Below are positions 16,648-25,304 of a stretch of DNA of 64,000 nt, one piece after another (within the stretch, counting starts at the first letter, position 1; the number at the start of each line of letters is the position of its first letter). The notes beneath the pieces are model-generated. The model worked only from the letters and a program-made list of their open reading frames with translations, searched no databases and was not told where the DNA came from. Source of the DNA: an uncultured Oscillospiraceae bacterium. Its GTDB lineage: Bacteria > Bacillota > Clostridia > Oscillospirales > Oscillospiraceae. The stretch lies in contig CAJUNA010000002.1 of NCBI GenBank assembly GCA_910587645.1, positions 1-64,000 on the forward strand, given 5' to 3'. Both the position numbers and the translations under genes were made by a program.

Positions 16648-18948
16648 TCACAGCTCCCCCGCCAAGGCGTCAATCCGGCGGACCGCCCCCTCCATTTCCT
16701 CCGCCCTGTGCCCCGCCTGGCAAAGGCCCGCGATTTCCCGGTGTACTGGATTGCCGGCGTCAAACTTGGGGATCCGCAGCCGTCCCAGTACATGGGCGGA
16801 AATACTGGTTGGGTTCATGTATCCCCTGACGCACCTGGCCACCGGGGTAGAGGACAGCACCCCGCATAAGTAATACGCTTCCTCCTGGCAGCTGGTGGAA
16901 ACATACATCACTTTCTCGTTAGGGATCAGCAGCTTCTTCCCCAAAAACGGATCCTCAACTGTCCCAATCACCGCGCAGACAAAGGACGAGGCGATATACT
17001 TCCAAACCACCTTCCACGGCGCGAAGGTATACGGCCCCACCCGCAAAACCGCGTGAAACGCCTGCTCCTGGATCGCCCGTTCCCACCCGGCAAACCCTTT
17101 CCGCTGATCCAGCGTCTCCCGGAAAGCAGCCAAGTAACCGGCAGTTTTCGGCGCGCCGGCCCGTAACCGCTCCCAAGGCACAGGCCGCAGCTTCGTTTCC
17201 GCCGTATGCGGACAAAGGAGGTACGTGTCGTAACTGGTTTGCCACTGGCGGATACCGCTCCCCTTGAGCATTGGGTAAAGATACGTGTCCTCAATTTCCA
17301 CCGTCACAGCCTGGGTTTTCCGCTTAGCCCTGTGCTGGATATTGGACACCTCCGCCAGCCCGTCCCCTGCGGCCCGGACTGCCAGCCAATACACCCCGTT
17401 GGCTCCGCCGGTAAACACCCCCGTCCGCGCGCGGTAAGGATTGCGGCCCAGCATGTCCCGCAGGTTTTCCAGCTCCCCCTCCGGCGCGGTAAGCCACGGC
17501 GCCCCGCGCGCTCCGGACGGAACCGCCTTCTGCTCCGAAATAGCAAATACCACCGGAACCTCCTCCGGCGGGAGACGCGGGTCAACAGGCCCTCTTTTCA
17601 TACCGGCCGCCTTCGCCCAGACAGCGTAGGGGACAGGATAAGCCGTCTCCGCGCCCTTCCTGGCGAACAGCGCCGCCGCCGAAGCCGCCGCGCCCTCAAA
17701 CACCTTCAATTTAGAAAAATCGTCCACCCGCAGCGCCCCTAGCCCGGTTCCGTCCGGGAGCTGGAGCTGCCGGAAGCCCGCCCCATTCCGGGCTGATTTA
17801 AAAACCCCCTGCCGTACAAGGAAAGCCAGCACGCCGCCTTCCTCCAGCAGGCGGTCCGCTGACACGTAGGCGATCAAATCGGACACATCCATTTTGAGAA
17901 AGCTCAAGGAAATGCCTTTTTCCGCCAGCAAACCGTACCGGCTCCATAACCCCTGGCTCCGCTCCCGGTAAGGACGGGGCAGGTATTCCCAGTTGATCCA
18001 GGGCGGGTTCCCCACGACTAAGCCGGCCTTCTTCGCTTCCGGACCCCATTCCAACGCGTCCGCCCGGCAGATGGGGATTTCCAGTTCTTGTCCATCCCCC
18101 AGCAAATCCAGCACCGCCAGCAGGTAATTGCTCTTAGCGGTCAGCACCGCCAAAGGGTTGATGTCAAATCCCCAGACAGTCTCCAGGATATCCCCCAGCC
18201 CAGCCCCGGCCTGCCGCTTGCGCGCAATGGCTTGCAGCAGAAAGGTTCCAGACCCGCAGGCCGGATCCGCGACGCGGAGGGAGCCGATCTCCCCGCCGCA
18301 AAATTGAAATGCCCTGTCAAAGGTATATGCCGCCAGCCAGTCGGGGGTGTAGTACTCCCCCAGCGCGTGGCGGAGCTGCCGGGGGATCAGGGCTTCGTAG
18401 AGGCGTTTCACATCGTCCCGGCCAGCCCGGACCGGGTCGCTGTCCAGGCTGGCGTAATGGAAAACCTGCTCCGCCAACGCTTCCATAACGCGGTCAAAAC
18501 CATTGTCCAGCGCATCCAGCGGCCAGCAGTACCAGTCCTTTTCACAGAAATTTACTACGCCCCGTCCTGCGGCAAAGGCGCCGAGGATCCATCCGGCCCA
18601 ATCCTTGCCTCTCTCACCCAGCGCCGCCGCCAGGACGGTTTTGATTAGCAGCGAAAAATATGTCTGGATAGCGAACAGAAGCAGGCGCATCTGCTCCTCC
18701 CGGTCCCCCTCCGGCGGGATGCTGTAGTCCGAAAGCAGCCGGTCCGGATCCAGCCGCTTGTGGGCGGATAAGGAGGTTTCGCCATAAATGACCCGGAAAT
18801 CCTCCTGCCAGCCGTTCCATTGTTCCACCGCCCAGGGCGTTGGGGTGCGGAGGAAGGAGAAAATCTTTTGCACCAGCGTGTCCGCCTGGCGGCGCAGGGG
18901 GGACTTGCGGTCATCCATATCCCGGCAAAGCCGGTGCAGGTCCAGCAT
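16648..18948 (-). CDS. N6-adenine DNA methyltransferase (Eco57I/TaqI type)
   Basis: Predicted SAM-dependent DNA adenine methylase, 766 residues. A helical N-terminal region (about 1-190) is followed by motif X-like LGEYYTPDWLA (about 196-206), the SAM-binding DPACGSGTFL (228-237) and the catalytic NPPW (314-317), then a C-terminal TaqI-like target-recognition region (IPNEKVMYVSTS). I see no PD-(D/E)XK nuclease motif in the N-terminal part and no restriction gene beside it, so it looks like an orphan methylase or a type IIG relative with a cryptic nuclease. AAAGGAGG lies 7 bases before the ATG, and only 13 bases separate it from the anti-sigma gene, so it is probably the third gene of the ECF unit. 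Confidence 0.85.
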   Translation of the reverse strand: MLDLHRLCRDMDDRKSPLRRQADTLVQKIFSFLRTPTPWAVEQWNGWQEDFRVIYGETSLSAHKRLDPDRLLSDYSIPPEGDREEQMRLLLFAIQTYFSLLIKTVLAAALGERGKDWAGWILGAFAAGRGVVNFCEKDWYCWPLDALDNGFDRVMEALAEQVFHYASLDSDPVRAGRDDVKRLYEALIPRQLRHALGEYYTPDWLAAYTFDRAFQFCGGEIGSLRVADPACGSGTFLLQAIARKRQAGAGLGDILETVWGFDINPLAVLTAKSNYLLAVLDLLGDGQELEIPICRADALEWGPEAKKAGLVVGNPPWINWEYLPRPYRERSQGLWSRYGLLAEKGISLSFLKMDVSDLIAYVSADRLLEEGGVLAFLVRQGVFKSARNGAGFRQLQLPDGTGLGALRVDDFSKLKVFEGAAASAAALFARKGAETAYPVPYAVWAKAAGMKRGPVDPRLPPEEVPVVFAISEQKAVPSGARGAPWLTAPEGELENLRDMLGRNPYRARTGVFTGGANGVYWLAVRAAGDGLAEVSNIQHRAKRKTQAVTVEIEDTYLYPMLKGSGIRQWQTSYDTYLLCPHTAETKLRPVPWERLRAGAPKTAGYLAAFRETLDQRKGFAGWERAIQEQAFHAVLRVGPYTFAPWKVVWKYIASSFVCAVIGTVEDPFLGKKLLIPNEKVMYVSTSCQEEAYYLCGVLSSTPVARCVRGYMNPTSISAHVLGRLRIPKFDAGNPVHREIAGLCQAGHRAEEMEGAVRRIDALAGEL

Positions 18949-18961
18949 GGGCCGTCCTCCT

Positions 18962-19501
18962 TTACTTCTCCTGTCTTTCGATGGAAACTACGCCGGTAAT
19001 GCGCGCCGGATAGGTTTCCTGTATTGTCCCATCGTAGGTAATAAGCACGAAATCCCCTGCCGATACTTCCGGCAGCTCTTTGCCTGTGGCGACCTCAATC
19101 CGGTCCGCCACCTTTTTTTCGTCTTCGCCGTCCATTGGTTCCACCAGAAGTATGGCCTGTGTCCCGGAATCCCGTACCTCGATCACCATGGCGGTGAACT
19201 GCGCGGCCGGCTCCGCGCCATCAAGCGTGTCTTCCGGCTCCTGCGGCATGTCGCCGGGGGATACGTCTCCAGACGGAATGGGCGGCTCCGATTTGTTCCA
19301 GTCCGGCGCAGCGCCGCCGCAGCCCCTGGGCAGCGCCGCCAGCAGCCCCAGAGACACGACCAGCATCATGCAGGCCGCCAGGCTGGCGAATTTCCGCCAA
19401 GACGTCCGGCTTTTCCGGAAAGCGTAGTCCTGGGCTTCCTCTACCATGCCCTCCGGCAGGAGGGTAATGGCGTCAAAAAATGTTTCCCCTTTCCGGTTCA
19501 T
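18962..19501 (-). CDS. Putative anti-sigma factor, single-pass membrane protein
   Basis: A 179-residue protein with a short cytoplasmic N-terminal segment, one membrane helix (about 39-57, rich in Leu, Ala and Val) and an extracellular part that begins with acidic and proline-rich sequence. Its start overlaps the stop of the ECF sigma gene as ATGA (19498-19501). That coupling and topology are what an anti-sigma partner would show; I do not see a zinc-binding HxxxCxxC anti-sigma motif. The external domain (about 98-179) may sense a signal. Role is inferred from context. Confidence 0.65.
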   Translation of the reverse strand: MNRKGETFFDAITLLPEGMVEEAQDYAFRKSRTSWRKFASLAACMMLVVSLGLLAALPRGCGGAAPDWNKSEPPIPSGDVSPGDMPQEPEDTLDGAEPAAQFTAMVIEVRDSGTQAILLVEPMDGEDEKKVADRIEVATGKELPEVSAGDFVLITYDGTIQETYPARITGVVSIERQEK

Positions 19502-20055
19502 ATGTTGACCCCCTCCCGCTCCAATTCACGGCGCAACGCTTCCCGCAGGCGCAGCAAGCGTTTGGTCAGGGCGTTGGGGCGTACCCCAAGCTCCCCCGCC
19601 AGCTCCTTGACGCCATCGCCGTTCCAATACCGCCGGATAAATAAGGCCCGATCCTCTATTCCCAAGCCTTGCAGCCACCGGGCAATCAGGCCGCTTAATT
19701 CCGCCGCTTCCACCGTCTTTTGGACGTTTTCCGGCGAGGGAACGCAATCCTCCAATTCGCTGAGGAGGATTTCCGCTCCGCCAAAACGCTTCAAAGCGTG
19801 AGCGGCGCGGTAGCGGCTGATGGATAAGTTCCGCAGGATGGCTCCTAAATAGGCCCGCAGGCTGGCCGGGCGCTGGGGCGGCATGGTGTCCCAGCAGCGG
19901 ATATAGGCATCGCTGACGCACTCCTCGCTGTCCTGGAAGCTGTGCAGAATATTCATGGACAGCTTGTGGCAGAAGCCGCCATATTTGCTGTCTGTCTCCC
20001 CGATGGCCTGCTCGTCCCGCCGCCAATACAGGTCGATGATTTGGATGTCCTCCAT
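19498..20055 (-). CDS. ECF-type RNA polymerase sigma factor
   Basis: A 185-residue sigma-70 family protein of the extracytoplasmic-function group. Region 2 is visible as SEECVSDAYIRCWDTMPP and LRAYLGAILRNLSISRYR, and region 4 as the helix-turn-helix VKELAGELGVRPNALTKRLLRLREALRREL near the C terminus. It probably redirects RNA polymerase when released from the membrane protein encoded next. The start is preceded by AAGGAGG. A TCGACA/TATACT promoter lies upstream at 20111-20139. The target genes are unknown apart from a possible own operon. Confidence 0.88.
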   Translation of the reverse strand: MEDIQIIDLYWRRDEQAIGETDSKYGGFCHKLSMNILHSFQDSEECVSDAYIRCWDTMPPQRPASLRAYLGAILRNLSISRYRAAHALKRFGGAEILLSELEDCVPSPENVQKTVEAAELSGLIARWLQGLGIEDRALFIRRYWNGDGVKELAGELGVRPNALTKRLLRLREALRRELEREGVNI

Positions 20056-20110
20056 GGCGCATCCCTCCTTTCACCTGTTTATAACGCATAAAAGGTGGAA
20101 ATGTGCCTTA

Positions 20111-20139
20111 AGTATAGCATATATTGTGGCTATTGTCGA
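20111..20139 (-). promoter_or_regulatory. Promoter of the ECF sigma operon
   Basis: On the minus strand TCGACA and TATACT are separated by 17 bases, and TG one base before the -10 makes it an extended -10 promoter. About 55 bases upstream of the ECF sigma start. Confidence 0.6.
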
Positions 20140-20255
20140 TTTTGTTTTTTTGGAGGCCCGGAGGTTTTGCGTTTCTGTATCTCCGCCGCCGCGCGTCCAG
20201 CGGCCCGGCTCTTAGGCGTGATGCCAGCATGCTGCCCATCGGTGGCCGTAAAAAC

Positions 20256-20330
20256 GCGGGAAACCCGCCGCCCCCATTAGGCAAAGCGCCGCCTTTGCCT
20301 AGTTATGCGACACCAGGGGCGCTTTGCCTA
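20256..20330 (+). promoter_or_regulatory. Leader with mutually exclusive hairpins before the radical SAM gene
   Basis: TAGGCAAAGCGCC (20278-20290) can pair with CTTTGCCTA right after it (20293-20301, 9 bp) or perfectly with GGCGCTTTGCCTA at 20318-20330 (13 bp). A further GCGGG-AAA-CCCGC hairpin lies at 20256-20268. Alternative pairings of this kind are typical of attenuators or riboswitches, but I do not recognise a known class and no U tract follows. The surrounding 20140-20393 region has no gene. Confidence 0.4.
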
Positions 20331-20393
20331 TTGAGAAAGGACGGGGGAAGGCGTAAGGTGTAGCCATCACATAAAGAAAGAGTGGTTGACACT

Positions 20394-21749
20394 ATGGGTA
20401 TCCAAGAAAGATTAAAGAAAACGGCGCTGAAAACTGCTTTTGGCTATATTGAGAAGGATCCGGAGAACAATATGCTCAAGCTGCTGGACTGGGTGGACAA
20501 GCTGGCGGGCGAAGGGCCGGACAGCTTCGAAGCGCAAAGGGAAGCCTTCCGTACTGTTTTGGAAAATCCCGCGGGCAATATGTACCAATTGATCATGGAT
20601 ATTTTCCAGAGCGTGGACAATGATGTGCTGAAAACGGTATTTGAAAACTTCTTCCTCAACGCGAACATCACCGGCTGGCCCAGGCAGGAGGAGATGCGGA
20701 AAAAATATGGCTGCAACATCCCGTGGGCAATTTTGCTGGATCCCACCAGCGCGTGCAACCTCCACTGCACTGGCTGCTGGGCGGCGGAATATGGCAGCAG
20801 GCTGAACCTGCGCTTTGACGAGATCGACAGCATCATCCAGCAGGGCAAGGAGCTGGGGATCTACATGTACATTTACACTGGCGGCGAGCCGATGGTCCGC
20901 AAGAAGGATCTGATTGCCCTTTGTGAGAAGCACGCCGACTGCTATTTCCTGGCTTTTACCAACGCAACGCTGATCGACAGGGCGTTTGCGGACGAGATGC
21001 TGCGGGTAAAGAATTTTATGCCCGCTATCAGCCTGGAGGGGTTTGAAGAGGCTACTGACGGGCGCAGGGGCGAGGGGGTGTATCAAAAAGTTCTGCAGGC
21101 TATGTCCATCCTTAAGGAAAAGAAACTGCCCTTTGGCATCTCCGCCTGCTACACCAGCCAGAATTTGGACTCCATCAGTTCCGGCGCGTTTATCGACCAG
21201 TTGATCCAGTGGGGCGCGAAATTTATCTGGTATTTCCACTATATGCCTGTGGGCAACGATGCCGCCCCGGCACTTCTGCCCAGCCCGGAGCAGCGTACCG
21301 CCATGTATCACCGGGTACGGGAAATCCGGGCCAGCAAGCCCCTTTTCGCCATGGACTTCCAGAACGATGGGGAGTATGTGGGAGGCTGCATCGCCGGCGG
21401 GCGGCGGTATCTCCACATCAACGCGAACGGGGACGTGGACCCCTGCGTGTTTATCCATTATTCTGACTCTAACATCCGGGAAAAAACGCTGCTGGAATGC
21501 CTGCAAGGACCCATTTTCATGGCCTACCACGATGGCCAGCCCTTCGATGAAAACCATCTGCGGCCATGCCCCATGCTGGAAAATCCCCACCTGCTCCGGG
21601 AGATGGTTCACAGGACCGGCGCGCATTCCACTGACCTGCAATCTCCGGAAAGCGTGGATCACTTGTGCGATAAGTGCGTATCCTACGCCCAATGCTGGAG
21701 CCCCCAGGCGGATCAATTGTGGAACGATGGGAAGCGCCGGGTGGAGTAA
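20394..21749 (+). CDS. Radical SAM / SPASM domain protein
   Basis: Predicted radical S-adenosylmethionine enzyme, 451 residues. The [4Fe-4S]/SAM motif CNLHCTGC lies at 121-128, followed by YTGGEP. The C-terminal part has SPASM-like cysteines (GGCIAGG, DPCVFIH, RPCPM and the CDKCVSYAQCW cluster), suggesting extra iron-sulfur clusters. About 110 residues precede the radical SAM core. The substrate is not known; no precursor peptide is seen nearby. The next gene in the same direction, about 90 bases on, encodes a flippase-like membrane protein, so the two may work on one lipid or envelope substrate. GTG at 20382 is an alternative start; neither start has a strong ribosome site. Confidence 0.85.
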   Translation: MGIQERLKKTALKTAFGYIEKDPENNMLKLLDWVDKLAGEGPDSFEAQREAFRTVLENPAGNMYQLIMDIFQSVDNDVLKTVFENFFLNANITGWPRQEEMRKKYGCNIPWAILLDPTSACNLHCTGCWAAEYGSRLNLRFDEIDSIIQQGKELGIYMYIYTGGEPMVRKKDLIALCEKHADCYFLAFTNATLIDRAFADEMLRVKNFMPAISLEGFEEATDGRRGEGVYQKVLQAMSILKEKKLPFGISACYTSQNLDSISSGAFIDQLIQWGAKFIWYFHYMPVGNDAAPALLPSPEQRTAMYHRVREIRASKPLFAMDFQNDGEYVGGCIAGGRRYLHINANGDVDPCVFIHYSDSNIREKTLLECLQGPIFMAYHDGQPFDENHLRPCPMLENPHLLREMVHRTGAHSTDLQSPESVDHLCDKCVSYAQCWSPQADQLWNDGKRRVE

Positions 21750-21783
21750 GGCTTGAGAAATTTCTCGCAATGCGTCATAATAG

Positions 21784-21815
21784 GGAAGGAAGCGCAATCT
21801 GCCGCGCTTCCTTCC
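21784..21815 (+). terminator. Intercistronic hairpin after the radical SAM gene
   Basis: Perfect 12-bp stem (GGAAGGAAGCGC / GCGCTTCCTTCC) with an 8-base loop and no T tract. Probably a processing or attenuation hairpin rather than a full terminator. Confidence 0.4.
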
Positions 21816-21840
21816 TAGCTATAAGGGGATGTGACTGGAT

Positions 21841-22881
21841 ATGAAAAAAACACCTTGGAAAAAGATCCTAAGCAGTGCCTTGACGTGTTTCGTGATTGCC
21901 TTGGCGGTTTTTCTGGTTTTCCGGGGGAACTATCAGGAAATATTAGAAAACTTAAGTAAGGCGCCCCTTTGGGGGACGGCGGTTCTTTTTGCCTTGGCGG
22001 CGGCCTATCAGGCGGCGGAAGCGGGGATCTGCATGGCGCTGGTCCGCGCGCGCCTGCCGGGGTTTTCCTACCGCGACGCGGTGGGGGTAACATTTTTAGG
22101 GGTATTCGGAAACGTAGCTACCTGCGCGGTGGGGTCGATCCCCATGCAGAGCTACCGGCTGCATCAATGCGGCTTGACGATAGGGCATGGGATCGGGATG
22201 ATGACGATGGAGTATGTGTTCCATAAGGCCTCTATTGTACTGTACGCCACGGTAATGCTGATTTGGCAGGGCGGCTGGCTGCGGGAGGCCTGTCCGGATT
22301 TATCCAAGTATCTGGTTGCCGGGTACGGCGTCTGTATTGTGATCATTACCGCGCTGGTGCTGGTAAGCACGTGGGGGAAAATGAAGGCCCTGGCGCTGCG
22401 GCTGCTGCGGTCCCTGCCGGAAACGGAAGCATGGGAGAGGCGGAAATCCGCATGGGCCGCTAATTTGGAGTCCCTCTACGCAGAGAGCCGGAACGTGCTG
22501 AAAAGCCGTGGGATCTGCCGGAGGGTACTGCTGCTGAACGCCATGAAGCTGTTTTGCCTTTACAGCGCGGTTTATTTTTCCCTCCGGTTTTTAGGGATCC
22601 CGGCGTTGCCTATGGGGCGGGTACAGCTTTTAGCGGCATTGATGCTGATGATCAGCTCGGCGCTCCCGAACATCGCGGGGGTGGGGCCGGCAGAGTTTAC
22701 CTTTTTGCTGTTATTTACGCCGTTTATGACAGCGGCGCAGGCTTCTTCCGCACTGATTCTATACCGTACGGCCACATATTTCTTTCCCTTCCTTTTAAGT
22801 ATCGCGGTAATAGCGGCAGGCGGCGGTGTACTGCGGCTGCCGCCAGACACAGCCAGCCCTCCTCACGGGGAGCGGCACTGA
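21841..22881 (+). CDS. Lysylphosphatidylglycerol synthase-type / flippase-like membrane protein
   Basis: An integral membrane protein of 346 residues with about eight hydrophobic helices and a family-typical core (YRDAVGVTFLGVFGNVATCAVGSIP, then ALPNIAGVGPAEFTFLLLF). It resembles the membrane domain of MprF/AglD proteins (UPF0104), which flip or support flipping of modified lipids, but there is no aminoacyl-transferase domain. The GVGPAEF segment near the C terminus is diagnostic of the family. It follows the radical SAM gene, with AAGGGG upstream of the ATG. Likely function: lipid translocation or modification at the cytoplasmic membrane, inferred from family and context. Confidence 0.75.
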   Translation: MKKTPWKKILSSALTCFVIALAVFLVFRGNYQEILENLSKAPLWGTAVLFALAAAYQAAEAGICMALVRARLPGFSYRDAVGVTFLGVFGNVATCAVGSIPMQSYRLHQCGLTIGHGIGMMTMEYVFHKASIVLYATVMLIWQGGWLREACPDLSKYLVAGYGVCIVIITALVLVSTWGKMKALALRLLRSLPETEAWERRKSAWAANLESLYAESRNVLKSRGICRRVLLLNAMKLFCLYSAVYFSLRFLGIPALPMGRVQLLAALMLMISSALPNIAGVGPAEFTFLLLFTPFMTAAQASSALILYRTATYFFPFLLSIAVIAAGGGVLRLPPDTASPPHGERH

Positions 22882-22942
22882 TACCGCTTCGCGGTATGAT
22901 ACGCCTGCCTGCCCCCGGTACTCCGCTAAATACCCCTTAGCT

Positions 22943-24748
22943 TCAGCCCACTCCATAATCCACCGCCACAGCTTCAGGCGACGTGCCATACGCCCATTGA
23001 TGGTTCGTGCGGAGCATATAGTCCGTAGTTACATTGAAAAACCGCCACTCCCGGCCGTCCATCATCCCGGCGTCATAAAATGACCACTCCCATGTGGCGT
23101 CTGTACAATACCATTCGCCATCCAGCTTTACCATATTCCAGGCATGGTCGTTCCCCGCGCCGCCCGCGCCAATCACTATAATACACTCCTCGCCGGCCAG
23201 CTCCATCAAAAGCTGGAAGGTTGAAGCATAGCCCAGGCAGACCGCCGCGCCGTTCACTAGGCCGCTGTAGGGCGTGTAGGCATCCCGGGCGGTTTCGTTC
23301 AGCACGTCCATATGGCTCCAGTCATACGTGACATTTCGCAGAACCCAGTCATAAATCTCAACCTCTTTTTCAAAACCGCTCATGCCATCGGTGAGAATTT
23401 CTTCTAAGACAGCCTTTGCGCCGTCATAGATGGCCCTGTCATATTCCGGCAGCCCGGAGGGATCCCCCGACTCCCAGGCGGATACGATGGCGGATGTGTC
23501 ATAAAGCTGCATGTTTACATTGTCCCCTGACGGCACAAATCGGATGCGCTCCGGATTGTCCGGGTCAGGCTCACCCTCCGCAGGCTTCCAGGGAACCTCT
23601 GTCACAGACACGCCGTCCGCGATTTCCACGGATTCACTGTCAGCCTGCTCCGGCGGCGGCCCCTCCGGGCGGAGCATGGTATGGCATGCTTCGCTGAACG
23701 CTTCGCTTGCTTCCTCCGCATCCTGGCAGATAACGAGGGCCAGGTACTCGTTGATCCGTGTTATATGCGCGCCGCTTACATAAGTGTAAAACGCCTCGTT
23801 TTCTTTTGAAATGGCCACGGTCCCATCGCTGCCCCGCTCGCAAAAGCGGTCTTTTATGCCCTCCTTGTAGGCCCAGAGCATATCCGCGCAGAGGACGGCC
23901 GCAACCTGATCCGTCATACGAAATACGGCCAGCTCGAATAGGGAACTGCCGGGCAATACCGGATGGACGAAGAAGCCATCCTCCCACAGGTCCGGGGCAA
24001 TGCCATAGATACTCTCAACGGTTTCCGCGAAACCATCGGTGACATTAGACGCGGCAATAGAAACCATCCCTCCTGCGGCGTTGATGCTGTCAATTTCCTC
24101 CTGGCAACAGTTCAGGAGGGCTTCCGCCAGGGGGCGCATGGCTTTCGATACCCCAGGGGCGGCCTCGGATATCCCCGGGGTGGCCTCGGATACCCCGGGA
24201 GTAGTCTCGGATACCCCAGGCGCGGCCTCCGGCAGCATACCCACGTCTATGATGTGGGCAAACAGATCCCCGGCGGCTTCCGCGTCCTCGCAGATAAACA
24301 GGCCAACATGGTTCCCATCACGGCGGACCTGCCCAGCGGCTACAAGGGCGGCCTGCTGGGGGGCGTAGCCGGTAAACGCGCCCTCCCGGCCGGGGAGATA
24401 GGCCTTTAGGGCTTTTTCGCCATCGTTGGCTCCAGCTTCGTCCGCGAAATACAGCACGGCAATCTCATAGGCCAGCGCCCCGGTTCCCCGGAGTACCGCG
24501 CTGTCCTTTAGGTTCCCGGCATCCAGGCCATAGGCGGCCTCTATGTACTCCCCCAGCTGCCCGTCCAGGATTTCCACCCCCCCTTCCGGTTCCTCCCCGG
24601 CGGCGGAGATGGCCTTGGCCGTATCCAGGGCGGGCGGGGGCTCGGGAGAAACGCAGATGTCCTGCCCTGGGTCTGCTGATTTTCCGCAGGCGGGCAAAAG
24701 TGTTAGCAGAAGAGCCAGGGCCAGCAGTCCCGCAACCGTCTTTTTCAT
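22943..24748 (-). CDS. Lipoprotein with C-terminal transglutaminase-like domain
   Basis: A secreted lipoprotein of 601 residues: MKKTVAGLLALALLLTLLPACG gives a signal peptide with a lipobox cysteine. The middle has two related ~130-residue units (compare GQLGEYIEAAYGLDAGNLKDSAVLRG with FAETVESIYGIAPDLWEDGFFVHP), separated by four 7-residue repeats of the TPGVSEA type. The C terminus has the transglutaminase-like triad region: Cys in NGAAVCLGYASTFQLLM, His in AGNDHAWNMV and Asp in YCTDATWEW. It may cleave or cross-link envelope peptides. The start at 24748 has GGAGG 8 bases upstream; the open frame continues upstream to 25720 across the riboswitch, which is accidental. Confidence 0.8.
   Translation of the reverse strand: MKKTVAGLLALALLLTLLPACGKSADPGQDICVSPEPPPALDTAKAISAAGEEPEGGVEILDGQLGEYIEAAYGLDAGNLKDSAVLRGTGALAYEIAVLYFADEAGANDGEKALKAYLPGREGAFTGYAPQQAALVAAGQVRRDGNHVGLFICEDAEAAGDLFAHIIDVGMLPEAAPGVSETTPGVSEATPGISEAAPGVSKAMRPLAEALLNCCQEEIDSINAAGGMVSIAASNVTDGFAETVESIYGIAPDLWEDGFFVHPVLPGSSLFELAVFRMTDQVAAVLCADMLWAYKEGIKDRFCERGSDGTVAISKENEAFYTYVSGAHITRINEYLALVICQDAEEASEAFSEACHTMLRPEGPPPEQADSESVEIADGVSVTEVPWKPAEGEPDPDNPERIRFVPSGDNVNMQLYDTSAIVSAWESGDPSGLPEYDRAIYDGAKAVLEEILTDGMSGFEKEVEIYDWVLRNVTYDWSHMDVLNETARDAYTPYSGLVNGAAVCLGYASTFQLLMELAGEECIIVIGAGGAGNDHAWNMVKLDGEWYCTDATWEWSFYDAGMMDGREWRFFNVTTDYMLRTNHQWAYGTSPEAVAVDYGVG
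24147..24230. repeat. Four tandem 21-bp repeats inside the transglutaminase-like gene
   Basis: Four 21-base units starting GATACCCC or GATATCCCC lie head to tail and encode seven-residue repeats of the TPGVSEA type. The copies differ at a few positions. They form a linker between two related domains and could vary in number between strains. Confidence 0.85.
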
Positions 24749-24857
24749 ATGGCGCACCTCCAGTTTATATGAGCGGTTTCTGGTATTTTCAAGCGTACAG
24801 GCACATTTTATCACAATCCCATGCCACTGTAAAGGGCGGCACCGGGACAAATATTTC

Positions 24858-24886
24858 TTGACATTGTCCGCAAACTGTGCTAATTT
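24858..24886 (+). promoter_or_regulatory. Sigma-A promoter of the riboswitch operon
   Basis: A consensus TTGACA is followed after 17 bases by TAATTT, just before the cobalamin riboswitch aptamer. Confidence 0.7.
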
Positions 24887-24889
24887 AAT

Positions 24890-25025
24890 ACCATAAACTA
24901 CATATGGTGCCAGCCGCAGCCGCGTCAAGCGGCACACGGAATAGGGTGAGACGCCCTGCGAGTCGGTCACTGTGATGCCTTTTTGAGAGGATAAGTCAGA
25001 TACGTGGCGGCTGGTGAGATTCTGC
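24890..25025 (+). ncRNA. Cobalamin riboswitch
   Basis: The segment carries the conserved order of a cobalamin aptamer: GGTGCC at 24906, a core GGAATAGGGTGAGACGCCCTGC (24938-24959), then CACTGTGA (24968-24975) and AAGTCAGATAC (24992-25002). CCAGCCGC (24910-24917) pairs with GCGGCTGG (25007-25014) to close the structure. It precedes a CbiK-type chelatase and an ABC importer, the kind of genes such switches control. The exact class and boundaries need a covariance-model scan. Confidence 0.85.
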
Positions 25026-25290
25026 CGGAACCGGAATTGCTTTTCTGATTCGGCCTTGCTGTTTGTACAGCGGGGCCGTGTGCGTTCTGTGCCGTTTCGG
25101 CCCGGGGCGCTTTTTTTAGCGGCCCGGCCACTCCCGGTTTCCACCGGCGCGGATGGGGCCGTGCCGGGAAACATACTCCACATTCTCTTATCGGCTGAAA
25201 CATGCGCCCGGCCCTGCCTGGGCGCCAACCATCCCAGGCAGGGCCTTCGCGGCGCGGATGGAGAAGCGTGGATACAGCCTGTTATTTTAG
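25026..25290 (+). promoter_or_regulatory. Expression platform region of the cobalamin riboswitch
   Basis: About 265 non-coding bases follow the aptamer. CCGGGGCGCT (25102-25111) and AGCGGCCCGG (25118-25127) can pair around a T run, giving a possible attenuator. A perfect 13-bp hairpin GGCCCTGCCTGGG / CCCAGGCAGGGCC (25210-25245) follows, without a U tract. The ribosome site of the next gene is at 25289-25294. Which structure switches with ligand cannot be told by eye. Confidence 0.45.
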
Positions 25291-25304
25291 GAGGAATTAT
25301 AACG

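Noticed and set aside
24147..24230. CRISPR-like tandem repeat
   Set aside because: Units are directly adjacent with no spacers and are in frame within a gene.
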